From positions 1,116,001-1,180,000 of the forward strand of contig OZ252242.1 in assembly GCA_965249595.1 (NCBI GenBank): a stretch of 64,000 nucleotides of DNA, given 5' to 3'. Source of the stretch: VXNJ01 sp965249595 (GTDB lineage Bacteria > Chloroflexota > UBA11872 > VXNJ01). The position numbers and the translations under genes were made by a program. Shown here piece by piece: positions 25,483 to 34,429 of this stretch; within the stretch, counting starts at the first letter, position 1, and every line of letters starts with the position of its first letter. Below the pieces are notes generated by a model. It ran no database searches. It was not told the DNA's origin and worked only from the letters and a program-made list of their open reading frames with translations.

Positions 25483-27288
25483 ATGACGCCTGATATCGGA
25501 CTGACCCTGGCAATCCTGGTGGTTGCCGTGGGTTTGTTCGCAAGCAACCGCATTCCGTTCGACCTGATCGGAATCGGAGTGCTGGTGGCGGTATACGTCA
25601 CCGGTCTCATTCCGTTGGATGGGGCGCTGAGCGGATTTGCCAATAGCGCGGTAATTACGATCGGCTCGGTCTATGTAATTTCCGAGGGGTTGTCACGAAC
25701 CGGCGTGGCCTACGCCGTCGGACAGGTCCTGCAGCGCGCCGCCGGCGGCTCAGAATCCCGCCTGATCATACTGACCATGTTGGCGGTGGGTGGGCTCTCC
25801 GGTTTCATGAACGCGATCGGCGCGGCCGCCGTCATGTTGCCGGCAATCGTGGCCGCGGCGCGGTCCATGAATGCGCCGGTTTCCCGGATACTGCTGCCGC
25901 TCTCCTACGGCGCGCTTATGGGCTCGATGCTCTCGTTGGTGGGAACCCCGGCCAACCTGCTGGTCAATTCGGTGATGGTCGACCGGGGGTTTGAAACGTT
26001 CACCCTTTTCGATTTCACGCCGGTCGGCGCCGCCATCCTGGCCGCCGGCACGACCACCATGGTATTGGGGCGACGCTGGCTGCTGCCGACCTACGCCAGC
26101 GGCGCTGAAATCGATGCCATGCTGCCGGCCAGCAGCCGCCATCACGAACCCTATCGGCTGGAAGAAAGCCTCTATGACATTGAGGTCCAGTTCTCGTCAA
26201 CGCTCGTCGGGCAGACCCCAATCGAGGCCGCCCTGGGCCGAGTTTTTGGCGTATACGTCTATTCGATCAATCGCTCCGGCAAGCACATTTTTACCAATTT
26301 GGCAGAAACCGTCATTCAGTCTGAAGATCACCTTTTGGTCAGTGGCGCCAAAGCCGATATTGACCGGGTGGTGGCCCAATTTGAATTGGGTGAATCCAGC
26401 CCCAGCCGGCTTGACCTTTCAGAGTTGGGATCCGGCTCCGCCCGCATGGCGGAAGTTGTCGTTGTTCCCCGCTCCGGGCTAATTGGCAGGACCTTGCCCG
26501 AGGTTTCGTTTGCCGATCGCTACGGCGTTAACGTATTGGCGGTTTGGCGTGAGGGTGTCGCTATCCGCACTCGCCTAATCGAACTGCGCTTGCGGCAGGG
26601 CGACACACTGCTGGTGCAGGGCCCAACCAGTCTGGTTGACAACCTCCGCGAACGCGGTGACGACCTGGTGGTCATCACCCAGGAAACCGGGATGCGATTT
26701 CGGCGCCAGCGCGCGCCGCTGGCCGTTGGCGTCCTCCTCCTCTTTGTCATCGGCATGGTCAGCAACGTGGCGCCGGTGGCAATCGTGGCGCTGGCCGGAG
26801 CCGCGGCGATGGTGATGGTCGGAGCCATCAACATGGACGAGGCCCGCAATTCAGTCTCCTGGCGCGCCATTTTGCTAATCGGCGGCATGCTGTCGATGGC
26901 CGAGGCGATGACCGCGAGCGGCGCCGCCGAATACCTGGCAACATCGATGGTCGACCTTGTGGGCGGTGCCGGTTGGCAACTGATCCTGGCGATCATCCTA
27001 TTGCTCACGTCGCTTTTCGCAATATTTGTCAACAACCATGTCGCCGCCGTCCTGATGGCGCCGTTGGCGATTGATGCGGCAATTTCATCCGGTGGCGATC
27101 CACGAATGTTCATAATGGCCGTCGCGCTGGGCGCAGCCACCGGCTACGTGGCGCCTTTCTCCCACCCCGGCAACATTCTGGTGATGGGGCCCGGCAACTA
27201 TCAGTTCAATGATTACGTGCGCGCCGGTACCCCCGTGGCGCTGGTGGTGGCGGTGGTCGGCTACATCACGTTGCTGGTTATTTTCTAG
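25483..27288 (+). CDS. SLC13/ArsB-type anion or dicarboxylate carrier with two RCK_C domains
   Basis: A 601-residue membrane protein. Hydrophobic helices flank a cytoplasmic middle (about 200-400) with two TrkA-C-like domains ('TLVGQTPIEAALGRVFGVYV' and 'GLIGRTLPEVSFADRYGVNV', each with the later 'LLVSGAKADI' or 'LLVQGPTSLV' strand). 'FMNAIGAAAVMLPAI' and 'FVNNHVAAVLMAPLAI' are the paired re-entrant hairpins of the DASS/ArsB fold. Members move Na+-coupled sulfate, dicarboxylates or related anions; the substrate cannot be told. Its TAG stop shares the palindrome CTAG (27285-27288) with the convergent glycosylase gene. Confidence 0.88.
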   Translation: MTPDIGLTLAILVVAVGLFASNRIPFDLIGIGVLVAVYVTGLIPLDGALSGFANSAVITIGSVYVISEGLSRTGVAYAVGQVLQRAAGGSESRLIILTMLAVGGLSGFMNAIGAAAVMLPAIVAAARSMNAPVSRILLPLSYGALMGSMLSLVGTPANLLVNSVMVDRGFETFTLFDFTPVGAAILAAGTTTMVLGRRWLLPTYASGAEIDAMLPASSRHHEPYRLEESLYDIEVQFSSTLVGQTPIEAALGRVFGVYVYSINRSGKHIFTNLAETVIQSEDHLLVSGAKADIDRVVAQFELGESSPSRLDLSELGSGSARMAEVVVVPRSGLIGRTLPEVSFADRYGVNVLAVWREGVAIRTRLIELRLRQGDTLLVQGPTSLVDNLRERGDDLVVITQETGMRFRRQRAPLAVGVLLLFVIGMVSNVAPVAIVALAGAAAMVMVGAINMDEARNSVSWRAILLIGGMLSMAEAMTASGAAEYLATSMVDLVGGAGWQLILAIILLLTSLFAIFVNNHVAAVLMAPLAIDAAISSGGDPRMFIMAVALGAATGYVAPFSHPGNILVMGPGNYQFNDYVRAGTPVALVVAVVGYITLLVIF

Positions 27289-28139
27289 GACTTGCTGCCG
27301 AACCAATAGGCAAGATATTTCCAGCGGCCCCAACGGGCGTAGTGGCGAATTGCCCGTTCGGAATCCTTGTGACGGGCGCGAAATACCGAGTCGATCGGAA
27401 GTTCCCCAAATCGCCCGCAGAGAGCCAAGATGCAGGAGCGAGCGTAGGGGCCGATACCGGGCAATTCCCCTATCTCAGCGGAAACCGACCGGTCGCTGCG
27501 CGCGGTGTCGGCCCATGACTGGGGGTCAATTTCCCCATCGCAGACCATGGCAGCGATGGCCTGCAGGCTCTTGGCGCGGTAGCCGAACCCGGACATTGCG
27601 GCCAGGGCGTCCACTTCGATCGCCGCAATGCGATCGGGGCCCGGAAAAGTCCTCCGGCCCAGCGGTGAAGGCTGGCCCAGGCTGATGAGCAATTTTTCGG
27701 TCATCGACCGCGTTCCACTCCAGGAGACATTGGTGGTCGCCAATACCTTGACTAGGTCCTCCCAGATTGAGGGGCAGCGCAGGAGCGCACCGGCACCCGA
27801 TTCGGCCAGGTGTCGGTAGCGGGCCCGGCGCCGGCAGGCGCTGTGGAAACCGGATAGGTCGAGATCGCGATTGAGTATCCGGCGCGCCACGCGGTCAGCC
27901 TGGTCCACATCACGCAGTCCCCAAAAACTGGCCACGACCGAGGATTCGGCTTGGCGCAGATCAATGGCCACCGGTCGGCCGGCGATTTCGGCGGCGGTGG
28001 CTAGATGGGCGGTCGAGTCTGACCAATGAAACGGCGCCAACGTGCGCCACCCGTGTGATTGGGCCAGGGCCGTCAAGTCGACGTCCACGTATCGAAGATC
28101 GATATCCGCCGGCGCCGGCACGCTATTGATGTCGCGCAT
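27285..28139 (-). CDS. HhH-GPD DNA glycosylase (AlkA/OGG-like)
   Basis: About 284 residues. 'RCPSIWEDLVKVLATTNVSW' is the entry helix, 'FPGPDRIAAIEV' precedes 'MSGFGYRAKSLQAIAAMV', and the helix-hairpin-helix 'ELPGIGPYARSCILALCGRF' is followed by 'ELPIDSVFRARH' with the likely catalytic Asp. 'HYARWGRWKYLAYWF' ends the domain. I see no Fe-S cysteine cluster and no OGG-type Lys. It should excise damaged bases, with unknown preference. Starts at ATG 28139; a TTG at 28157 is also possible. The start of the sulfatase gene follows divergently. Confidence 0.85.
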   Translation of the reverse strand: MRDINSVPAPADIDLRYVDVDLTALAQSHGWRTLAPFHWSDSTAHLATAAEIAGRPVAIDLRQAESSVVASFWGLRDVDQADRVARRILNRDLDLSGFHSACRRRARYRHLAESGAGALLRCPSIWEDLVKVLATTNVSWSGTRSMTEKLLISLGQPSPLGRRTFPGPDRIAAIEVDALAAMSGFGYRAKSLQAIAAMVCDGEIDPQSWADTARSDRSVSAEIGELPGIGPYARSCILALCGRFGELPIDSVFRARHKDSERAIRHYARWGRWKYLAYWFGSKS

Positions 28140-28254
28140 ATCGACACCGGAAAGCAAATGGCCTGTTGATTATTCTGAGCACTGAAGCCCTCCGCCAAAC
28201 GGCGCCCGCAAATGGTTTACCACCATCAATATTCTTTACCTAACCACCGACCAG

Positions 28255-29706
28255 ATGCGCGCCGACACTCTCGGAGTGGCCGGCAATCCGTACGGCGCCA
28301 CGCCCCGCATTGACGCCCTGGCCGGGCAAGGTGCCTGGTCGGACCGCATGTACTGCGTCCAACCGCTTTGCGCCCCATCGCGGGCATCAATGATTACCGG
28401 AATGACCCCGCGCGGTCACGGTGTTTGGTCAAACGGCCTGACCTTGTCTGAAGATTTACCGACCGTGGGAGCTGAATTGGCGGCAGCCGGGTACGCGACC
28501 GCCCTCATCGGCAAGGCTCATTTCTCAATTTACTGGCAGCACCCGGACCTGCCGCCGGAGCGCGCCCTCGAGACTCCTCAGGCGTGGGCTGACGGATTGG
28601 TACCCGAAGACTGGAATGGTCCTTATTACGGATTCGACCACGTTGAACTCACGCTCCGGCACAACTATGTTCGCGGCGGCCACATTCGTCGCCAGCAGGA
28701 GGCAAACGGAAAATTTCGCGACTTGGCCGATGTCCAACACGCGATCGAGCCCCCGATATGGGAGGGTGCATGGAAGTCGGCCCTGCCGGTTGAGCAGCAT
28801 CCGACTACCTGGGTCGCCGAGCGGACCATCGCCTATCTGCGGGAACATCGCCAAGAGCCATTTTTCCTCTGGGCCTCAATACCCGACCCTCACCATCCAT
28901 TCGCCCCGTCGGGCCACTATGCCGACCTTTACGATCCGGATGAAATCGATCTGCCGGAAACCTTTGGATCCGACCTAAACGGTAAACCTGAACACGTGCG
29001 TGACTATGCCGCCGGGCGCCTTCAGAGGGACATGGAGGGATCGGGAGCCGGCTCGGCCGATCTTTCGACAATGTCCACCGCCGCCTGGCGGCAGGTGACG
29101 GCGTTCTATTACGGGATGTGCCGCCAGATCGACGATGCCGTCGGCAACATTCTCGATGCGCTCGACGAGCTCGGCTTGGCCGATGACACGCTGGTAATTT
29201 TTTCAGCCGACCATGGTGAATTGTTAGGTGATCACTCACTGCTGTACAAGGGCCCGTTCGCCTACGAAGGATTACAGCGGGTACCTTTTGTCGCCCGCAT
29301 GCCGGGGGCGCCCGGCGGACTCTCCCTGCCGGGCCTTGGATCGCAAATTGATCTGGCGCCAACGTTTTGCGATGTAGCCGGAATCGCCGTCCCGCCCCAT
29401 ATGCAGGGCCGCCCGATGACCGGGTGGTTAAACGGCGGCGCCGGCCGCAGCAGCGCGTTGTGTGAATTTCAGGGCCGTTACTTTGATTTTTGTTCGCGCA
29501 CCTTGGTCACCCAAGATTGGAAACTCACACGTTATGCGGGCGGGCCGTGCTCAGAACTTTACGACTTGGCAAACGATCCGGGTGAACGTTTCAATCTTTA
29601 CGATTCGGCCGATCACGCATCTGTCCGCACCGAATTGACCGAGCGTCTGCTAGAGGAGGTACTTCTCGCCGAAGGCCGATGGCCACCACCGGTCGTACAT
29701 GCCTGA
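28255..29706 (+). CDS. Sulfatase (type I, Cys-type) with a damaged 5' end
   Basis: Encodes 483 residues from the first in-frame ATG. 'CAPSRASMITGMTPRGHGVW' is the C-x-P-S-R motif whose Cys is converted to formylglycine. 'FFLWASIPDPHHPF' and 'FSADHGELLGDHSLLYKG' give further active-site and metal residues. The metal-binding first strand (N-I-L-Y-L-T-T-D-Q) lies in frame but upstream of this ATG, with no ATG, GTG or TTG before it. An ATG at 28212 would read M-V-T-T-I-N-I-L-Y if one T of the TTT at 28216-28218 were absent, so the true gene probably starts there. No formylglycine-generating enzyme is in the window. The substrate is unknown. Confidence 0.85.
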   Translation: MRADTLGVAGNPYGATPRIDALAGQGAWSDRMYCVQPLCAPSRASMITGMTPRGHGVWSNGLTLSEDLPTVGAELAAAGYATALIGKAHFSIYWQHPDLPPERALETPQAWADGLVPEDWNGPYYGFDHVELTLRHNYVRGGHIRRQQEANGKFRDLADVQHAIEPPIWEGAWKSALPVEQHPTTWVAERTIAYLREHRQEPFFLWASIPDPHHPFAPSGHYADLYDPDEIDLPETFGSDLNGKPEHVRDYAAGRLQRDMEGSGAGSADLSTMSTAAWRQVTAFYYGMCRQIDDAVGNILDALDELGLADDTLVIFSADHGELLGDHSLLYKGPFAYEGLQRVPFVARMPGAPGGLSLPGLGSQIDLAPTFCDVAGIAVPPHMQGRPMTGWLNGGAGRSSALCEFQGRYFDFCSRTLVTQDWKLTRYAGGPCSELYDLANDPGERFNLYDSADHASVRTELTERLLEEVLLAEGRWPPPVVHA

Positions 29707-30028
29707 CTCGCTAACTGAGGATGCTGCCGATTTGCTCCTGGCAATTTGCAGGCAGGCTTTCGGACCCGGTGCCCAAACTCGGCAGGGGTTTGTATTTCGA
29801 CTGCAAATCGAAGACGCTACCGGGTTGGCGCTGCTCTCGCAACCGCATGTTGGAGGGCCCGTCCCCTGGTCGCTGGAAACTTCTCTCGCCATGGTTGAGC
29901 GCCTGCAGGAGAGCGGTTTCTTCGAGCGGGCCCCGCACGGCGTGCGACGCGATGGCTTCTCGATTGCCCGGGCCGGGGTTACGCCGCTGGGCCGGGAATG
30001 GTTTGCACGCCGTGACAAATCGATTTGA
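29699..30028 (+). CDS. Small hypothetical protein, possible winged helix
   Basis: Encodes 109 residues from an ATG that overlaps the sulfatase stop by eight bases, which suggests coupled translation. The sequence 'SLAMVERLQESGFFERAP', with 'DGFSIARAGVTPLGREWF' later, has the helix-plus-wing spacing of small winged-helix proteins, but I cannot name a family. GC-rich third positions support coding. It could regulate the sulfatase locus; this is inference. Confidence 0.5.
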   Translation: MPDSLTEDAADLLLAICRQAFGPGAQTRQGFVFRLQIEDATGLALLSQPHVGGPVPWSLETSLAMVERLQESGFFERAPHGVRRDGFSIARAGVTPLGREWFARRDKSI

Positions 30029-30275
30029 AACGCCAACTACCAGGAAGCCATTTGCCGATTGCGGCCAAGCCTAGGTTCGGTCGCAATGAATAGCCGCCGA
30101 TATTTTCAGATTGGGTGCCAAGAACGAATCTGGCCAAACCAGCCAACGCTTCGCTGGGCGAATTCAAGTCAGCACTAATTGCAGGTATTGCAGCTGCAAG
30201 TTCGGTGACCGATCCCGGTCGAGTATTCTCTTGCCGGTATTGGGGTCAGCCCGCTGGCCGCCCCGAATAACGCAT

Positions 30276-30599
30276 CTAGGCCTGGGGCGGTGGTGAGAAG
30301 ATCTCGATCAGGACCGTGGGTTCAATCGCGGTGGCCCCGTGCGGAGTGTCGCCCGGAATAACCCAGGCGCTGCCCGGCCGACAAACCCTTTTTTCACCGG
30401 CGACTTCAAGCTCAATGGCGCCCCTGATAAGGTAACCAGCCTGTTCATGCGGGTGGTGGTGCGTCGATACGCAACCCCCGGCCTCGATGTGGATCTCATA
30501 CAACAGGGTGTTTTCGTGTTGGACGAGCTTCTTGCGTTTGACCCCGCTAAACGGGGTGTCGGCTAGATCAATGTCTGCTGAATCGACGGCTTTGAGCAT
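30276..30599 (-). CDS. Small cupin-domain protein
   Basis: Encodes 107 residues. Cupin motif 1 reads 'GGCVSTHHHPHEQAGYLIRG' with the metal-binding H-x-H and Glu, and motif 2 'CRPGSAWVIPGDTPHGATA' with the final His. The protein is a single-domain metal-binding cupin of unknown substrate. A close paralogue, now damaged, lies 1.9 kb downstream (32155-32488), with the PhyH gene between them. Divergent from phyH. Confidence 0.8.
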   Translation of the reverse strand: MLKAVDSADIDLADTPFSGVKRKKLVQHENTLLYEIHIEAGGCVSTHHHPHEQAGYLIRGAIELEVAGEKRVCRPGSAWVIPGDTPHGATAIEPTVLIEIFSPPPQA

Positions 30600-31014
30600 T
30601 TGGTTCGCCTAGCGGCTAGAAGACGGCATCGTTAACGCGATTAAACAATGAATTTGTGTGCCTGGCATGAAGTTTGCCAAGTCGCGCTGCCGACGCGAAC
30701 GGGAAGGACCCTGTTTACTTGGCGCCGTCACCAGCAACTGGTGCCGGCGAAGGGCCGGCGCACCGCGCACATCGGCGGGGCCGGGGAGTCATCTGGAAGG
30801 GATCGAACGGGGCTTGCGACGTATCGGAAATCGACGACGATGCGTCACTTTTGATGTGTGTTGACACCGTTCTTCACCCTGTCGCAATCTTGAGATATCA
30901 ACGCCATGCGACTTCGCCGTGGCCGATCGCTCCCCGCCCGCGCATGCCAATAATGTAACTGGTATGAATGTAACTGGTATGCATGTTGCGCGCGCGTGGG
31001 GAGCGAATGTGGTT
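30600..31014. other. Intergenic region between the cupin and PhyH genes
   Basis: These 415 bases are the divergent control region. I see no convincing gene. A TTGACA at 30861-30866 could be a -35 for phyH, with CAATCT (30885-30890) as a weak -10. Two exact 15-base tandem repeats sit at 30952-30981. Confidence 0.45.
30952..30981. repeat. Two tandem 15-base repeats upstream of the PhyH gene
   Basis: AATGTAACTGGTATG occurs twice back to back (30952-30966 and 30967-30981), 33 bases before the proposed phyH start. Each copy contains an in-frame ATG for the longer version of the ORF. It may be slippage or a protein-binding site. Confidence 0.8.
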
Positions 31015-32001
31015 ATGTCGAGGATTGATCAGCAGCAGCTGGAACATTTCCAAAAAGAGGGATACGTTGTAGTCGAGGATCTCATCGACCCCGAAACATT
31101 CCTCGATCCGTTGGTGGCCGAATATGAACGTCGGTTGGATGAATTGGCAGGCCAGCTGCAGCGGCAAGGACTGGTCAATTCCTCCTACGCGGGCTTGGAG
31201 TTCGGTGACCGGCTGACTCGTATATATGACGACAGCGGGCAGGTCCACTCGCAGTACTTCGATTTTTCCTTGCCCCAGCGCGGCATTACCCTAAATACCC
31301 CGATGTGGCACGGTCCGGCGGTATTTGACGTGTTGACCGCTCCTCCACTATTGGATGCCGTGGAGTCGATCATCGGCGCCGAGATTTATTCGAATCCCAC
31401 CCAGCACGTGCGTCTCAAACCGCCCGAACACTTGACCCCCCGGAATCCCGAAACCGGTCTCGTACAACTCGGCGCTACTCCATGGCATCAGGATGCCGGC
31501 GTCGTGAACGCGGAGGCTGACGAATCAGAAATCGTGACAGTCTGGATTCCGGTGTGGGACGCCGGCGAAGTCGACGGATGCCTGCACCTGGTGCCGCGCA
31601 GCCAACGCGAGGGCATGCAGTTGCACTGCCCCGGCGGAACCGCGACCTCGCCATCGGGGTTGGGTATACCGGACGAGATGTTTCGGATCGGAGACGCCAT
31701 ACCGATGCCGATGCGCCGCGGCAGCGTACTCTTCATGCACCGTTTGACCTGCCATGGTTCTCTGCCCAACCACAGCGATCGAATTCGCTGGAGCCTGGAC
31801 CTGCGCTACAACCCGGTCGGCCATGACAGCGGACGGGCAGCGTTTCCGGGATTTGTGGCCCGAAGCCGGGCCAACCCGGAGTCCGAGTTGCGCGACGCGG
31901 ATGTTTGGGCAAGCCTGTGGCGCCAGGCCCGGGACCGGCTGGCGGGGCATCCCGATCCTTCCTACAACCGCTGGTCGGCCGACCACCCGGCCTGTGCCTG
32001 A
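31015..32001 (+). CDS. Phytanoyl-CoA dioxygenase family protein
   Basis: From ATG 31015 the protein has 328 residues; a GGGGAG stretch lies 8-13 bases upstream, and the open frame 32 codons further up is non-family sequence. 'WHQDAG' supplies the H-x-D iron ligands and 'LTCHGSLPNHSDRIRWSLDL' the distal His and 2-oxoglutarate Arg, so the Fe(II)/2-oxoglutarate site is intact. 'HFQKEGYVVVEDLID' is the typical start. The family hydroxylates diverse small molecules; the substrate is unknown. Located between two cupin paralogues. Confidence 0.88.
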   Translation: MSRIDQQQLEHFQKEGYVVVEDLIDPETFLDPLVAEYERRLDELAGQLQRQGLVNSSYAGLEFGDRLTRIYDDSGQVHSQYFDFSLPQRGITLNTPMWHGPAVFDVLTAPPLLDAVESIIGAEIYSNPTQHVRLKPPEHLTPRNPETGLVQLGATPWHQDAGVVNAEADESEIVTVWIPVWDAGEVDGCLHLVPRSQREGMQLHCPGGTATSPSGLGIPDEMFRIGDAIPMPMRRGSVLFMHRLTCHGSLPNHSDRIRWSLDLRYNPVGHDSGRAAFPGFVARSRANPESELRDADVWASLWRQARDRLAGHPDPSYNRWSADHPACA

Positions 32002-32077
32002 GGGGCCCTTCCAGCTGTAGCTGCCAAGAAGTAGATCGCCGCCAGAGCAGCGCGAATATGCGCTGAAGGGCTTATTA

Positions 32078-32100
32078 GATTGGGATGAAAATTCCCAATC
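32078..32100. repeat. Perfect 8-bp hairpin between phyH and the cupin pseudogene
   Basis: GATTGGGA (32078-32085) and TCCCAATC (32093-32100) flank the loop TGAAAAT. It lies 77 bases after the phyH stop, in the convergent gap. No T-run follows on either strand, so it may be a Rho-independent-like stop signal only in part, or an RNA stabiliser. Confidence 0.6.
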
Positions 32101-32154
32101 GGCGCATTTCAGACTATCTGACGCCTGCGCCGGCCTGACAAGAACCGGGGCCGA

Positions 32155-32488
32155 TTAAGGCTTATAGTCTTCGCGCACCGGAGAAAAGATCTCAACGATG
32201 ATGGACGGCTCAGTGGCGGGTCGTCTCGTGGTCGGCGCCACCCGGGATCACCCAGGCGCTGCCAGGCCGGCACACTGCCTTTTCGCCGTTGACCTCAAGA
32301 TCGATAGCGCCCTTGATGCAGTATCCGGTTTGCTCCTGCGGGTGGTTGTGCATCGTTACGCAACCCCCGGCCTCGATGTGGACCTCGATCATCAGGGTGT
32401 TCTCGTGATATATCAGCGTCTTGCGCACGACTCCGGGAAACGGTGTGTCAATCAGGTCAATGTCGGAAGTATGGACGGCCTTGAGCGC
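32155..32488 (-). pseudogene. Degraded cupin paralogue
   Basis: The minus-strand translation aligns along its whole length with the cupin at 30276-30599. The start ATG is replaced by GCG (32486-32488), and the frame then reads 'ALKAVHTSDIDLIDTPFPGV'. Motif 1 'GGCVTMHNHPQEQTGYCIKG' and motif 2 'CRPGSAWVIPGGADHET' are present. A frameshift after motif 2 causes an early stop (TTRH-stop at 32210), while the expected end 'ATEPSIIVEIFSPVRED' continues in another frame to a stop at 32155-32157. A GTG at 32428 could start a 72-residue remnant. Confidence 0.8.
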
Positions 32489-32570
32489 GTATTGTTGAAG
32501 TCGATTTGATTTGGGCGTCGCCGGAGCGATTAAAACCTAATCGCCGCAATTTTGGACTTTGGCGGGCAGT

Positions 32571-33275
32571 CTATAGCCCGTAGATGTCTTTGAGATTGCC
32601 ACCCATGATCTTGTCGAATTGATCGCCGGGCAGACCCAGGCGGCGAATAGATTCGACCGCCAAGTCGGGGTGGGCAGTCGGGGCGTTTGAGCCAAACACG
32701 ACTCGCGAGGCCCCCACCGCCGCCACCGCATCGCTGACCGCCCCCGGTTCGAATGCGGCGATACAGGTACCCAGGTACAAGTTGTCGGCCAGATGAGCGG
32801 CTTCTAGCGCTTGGCCGCGCCAGTAGCGGTGACCCATGTGATCCATGATGAATGGGACCGTCGGAAACCGCCGCGCCAGCACTGCGATCTCCAGCGGGTG
32901 TGACGGGGTGCCCTGCGAATGCACCGTTACCGGTACGCCAAAGCTCTGGGCGATTTCAACGCAGCTGTCGGCCACGTTTGAAGAAATAACGTAGCCGTGG
33001 TTGGCCGACATCAGTTTGAGGCCACGCATGCCATCGGGCCCCAGACAGCGCTCGAGTTCGCTGGTTGCTTTGGCCCCCAAACGCGGGTTGACGCAGGCTC
33101 CCGGGATGACGCGATCTGATCGCTGGGCGCATTCGGCCACCGCCCAATTGGCGGGCTCGTACTCAACCCGCGCAAACAGCACTATCCGGTCGATGCCGGC
33201 GGCGTCCTCGGCAGACAGGAGACCGTCGAGATCTCCCTGATTCGAAATATAGGTTTCGCAGTCACCGGTCATCAT
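32571..33275 (-). CDS. Amidohydrolase-2 family protein with altered metal site
   Basis: A 234-residue TIM-barrel protein. 'LLSAEDAAGIDRIVLFARVE', 'GMRGLKLMSANHGYV', 'VPVTVHSQGTPSHP' and 'IMDHMGHRYW' match the family. The first motif, normally D-x-H-x-H, reads D-C-E-T-Y, and the last, often G-S-D-x-P, reads 'VVFGSNAPTAHP'. Two metal positions (both His of H-x-H) are therefore lost, while the middle His residues remain. Family members are hydrolases or decarboxylases; this one may not bind metal in the usual way. It is followed by the Ldh-family gene upstream on the same strand, 15 bases away, so the two are probably one operon. Confidence 0.75.
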   Translation of the reverse strand: MMTGDCETYISNQGDLDGLLSAEDAAGIDRIVLFARVEYEPANWAVAECAQRSDRVIPGACVNPRLGAKATSELERCLGPDGMRGLKLMSANHGYVISSNVADSCVEIAQSFGVPVTVHSQGTPSHPLEIAVLARRFPTVPFIMDHMGHRYWRGQALEAAHLADNLYLGTCIAAFEPGAVSDAVAAVGASRVVFGSNAPTAHPDLAVESIRRLGLPGDQFDKIMGGNLKDIYGL

Positions 33276-33290
33276 AGTTCCCGCCCTTTT

Positions 33291-34355
33291 TTACGACCAG
33301 AAGGGGTCTACACCATAGTCTGATGCCATTTTTCCTAACACGCCGATTTGGGCCCGGCTGGTCGGAATCCCATTGGCGATGCGGTCGGCATAGGTGTTCC
33401 ATTCAATCTCACCGGGAATAAAGACTTGGCTAAAACCGGGTCGGGGCGGAGTGGCGCGCATGAGCTGCGCATTCTGGTCGACCATTTCCTGGTATTTCTC
33501 AATTTCGATAAATGACGCGATATCGATTGCGATAAACGTCTGGCCGGACTGAACCGCCAGGTCCCCGGTGATTCCGCCCTGGGTTTTGATCGTTGAGGTA
33601 AGCGCCCCTGACAAGACGCCCGACAGCAGGTCCATCACGTAACCGATGGCATACCCTTTGGGCCCCCCGGCCGGCAGCATGGTAACTGCTGCCTGTGCGT
33701 CGGTGGTCTCGTTGCCATCGGCATCAAGACACCAATCGGCGGGCAATGGCGTCCCGTGCAAGCGGGCCATCATCACCTTGCCAAAGGCGGCGACGCCGGT
33801 CGCCATATCCAAAATCACGGGCCGGTCAGTTCCAGCCGGAAAGACCCATGAGTGGGGGTTGTTGCCCATAGACGACTGCGCCCCGCCGTAGGGGGCTGTG
33901 TTGACGCCCGCGCCGTTGGAACAGGAAAAGGCGATCATGTTCTGTTCGGCCGCCTGCGCCGGCCAGTATGCGGCGGCCCCGAAATGCCGTCCATTGATTA
34001 CCGTTGCCAGACCAATTCCGCAGGCCCGGGCCTTGGTAACGGCGGCCTCCATGGCCTCGTTCGCTACGATCTGACCTAGGCCGTGCCCACCGTCCAGTAC
34101 GGCGAACGCCGGACCTTCACTCAAGGTTCGAATCTGCCCTTGCGGATCGACGGAACCGTCGCCCAAAGCCACCATGTAGGAAGGCTGTAAACGAACCACG
34201 CCGTGCGAATAAACGCCGCGGAGGTCAGCCCAAACCAGCGAATCAGCCACCAAGCTCGCGCCTTCCGGCGATACCCCGCGCTGTTCGAACAACTTTGCAG
34301 AAAAATTTCCCAACTCGCGGTGATCGAGTCGAATCGAATCGCCAGTTCCGCTCAA
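33291..34355 (-). CDS. Ldh-family (malate/L-lactate/ureidoglycolate-type) NAD(P) oxidoreductase
   Basis: A 354-residue protein with the family marks 'ADLRGVYSHGVVRLQPSYM' (catalytic His and Arg region), 'GGHGLGQIVANEAMEAAV', 'CSNGAGVNTAPYGG' and 'GPKGYAIGYVMDLLSGVLSG'. Members reduce or oxidise 2-oxo/2-hydroxy acids or imino acids; the substrate cannot be read from sequence. It lies upstream of the amidohydrolase gene in the same direction, and downstream of the MocR-like aminotransferase (74-base gap). Confidence 0.88.
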   Translation of the reverse strand: MSGTGDSIRLDHRELGNFSAKLFEQRGVSPEGASLVADSLVWADLRGVYSHGVVRLQPSYMVALGDGSVDPQGQIRTLSEGPAFAVLDGGHGLGQIVANEAMEAAVTKARACGIGLATVINGRHFGAAAYWPAQAAEQNMIAFSCSNGAGVNTAPYGGAQSSMGNNPHSWVFPAGTDRPVILDMATGVAAFGKVMMARLHGTPLPADWCLDADGNETTDAQAAVTMLPAGGPKGYAIGYVMDLLSGVLSGALTSTIKTQGGITGDLAVQSGQTFIAIDIASFIEIEKYQEMVDQNAQLMRATPPRPGFSQVFIPGEIEWNTYADRIANGIPTSRAQIGVLGKMASDYGVDPFWS

Positions 34356-34429
34356 TGTAAACCCAACTTCAAGATTCTTGGCATCGGCGACATTATCGAT
34401 TTGTTAGCGGATCCGATTTCGCAATTCAA

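Noticed and set aside
30648..30958. Three overlapping plus-strand ORFs upstream of phyH
   Set aside because: No ribosome sites or family features, and biased composition; the region is the divergent promoter.
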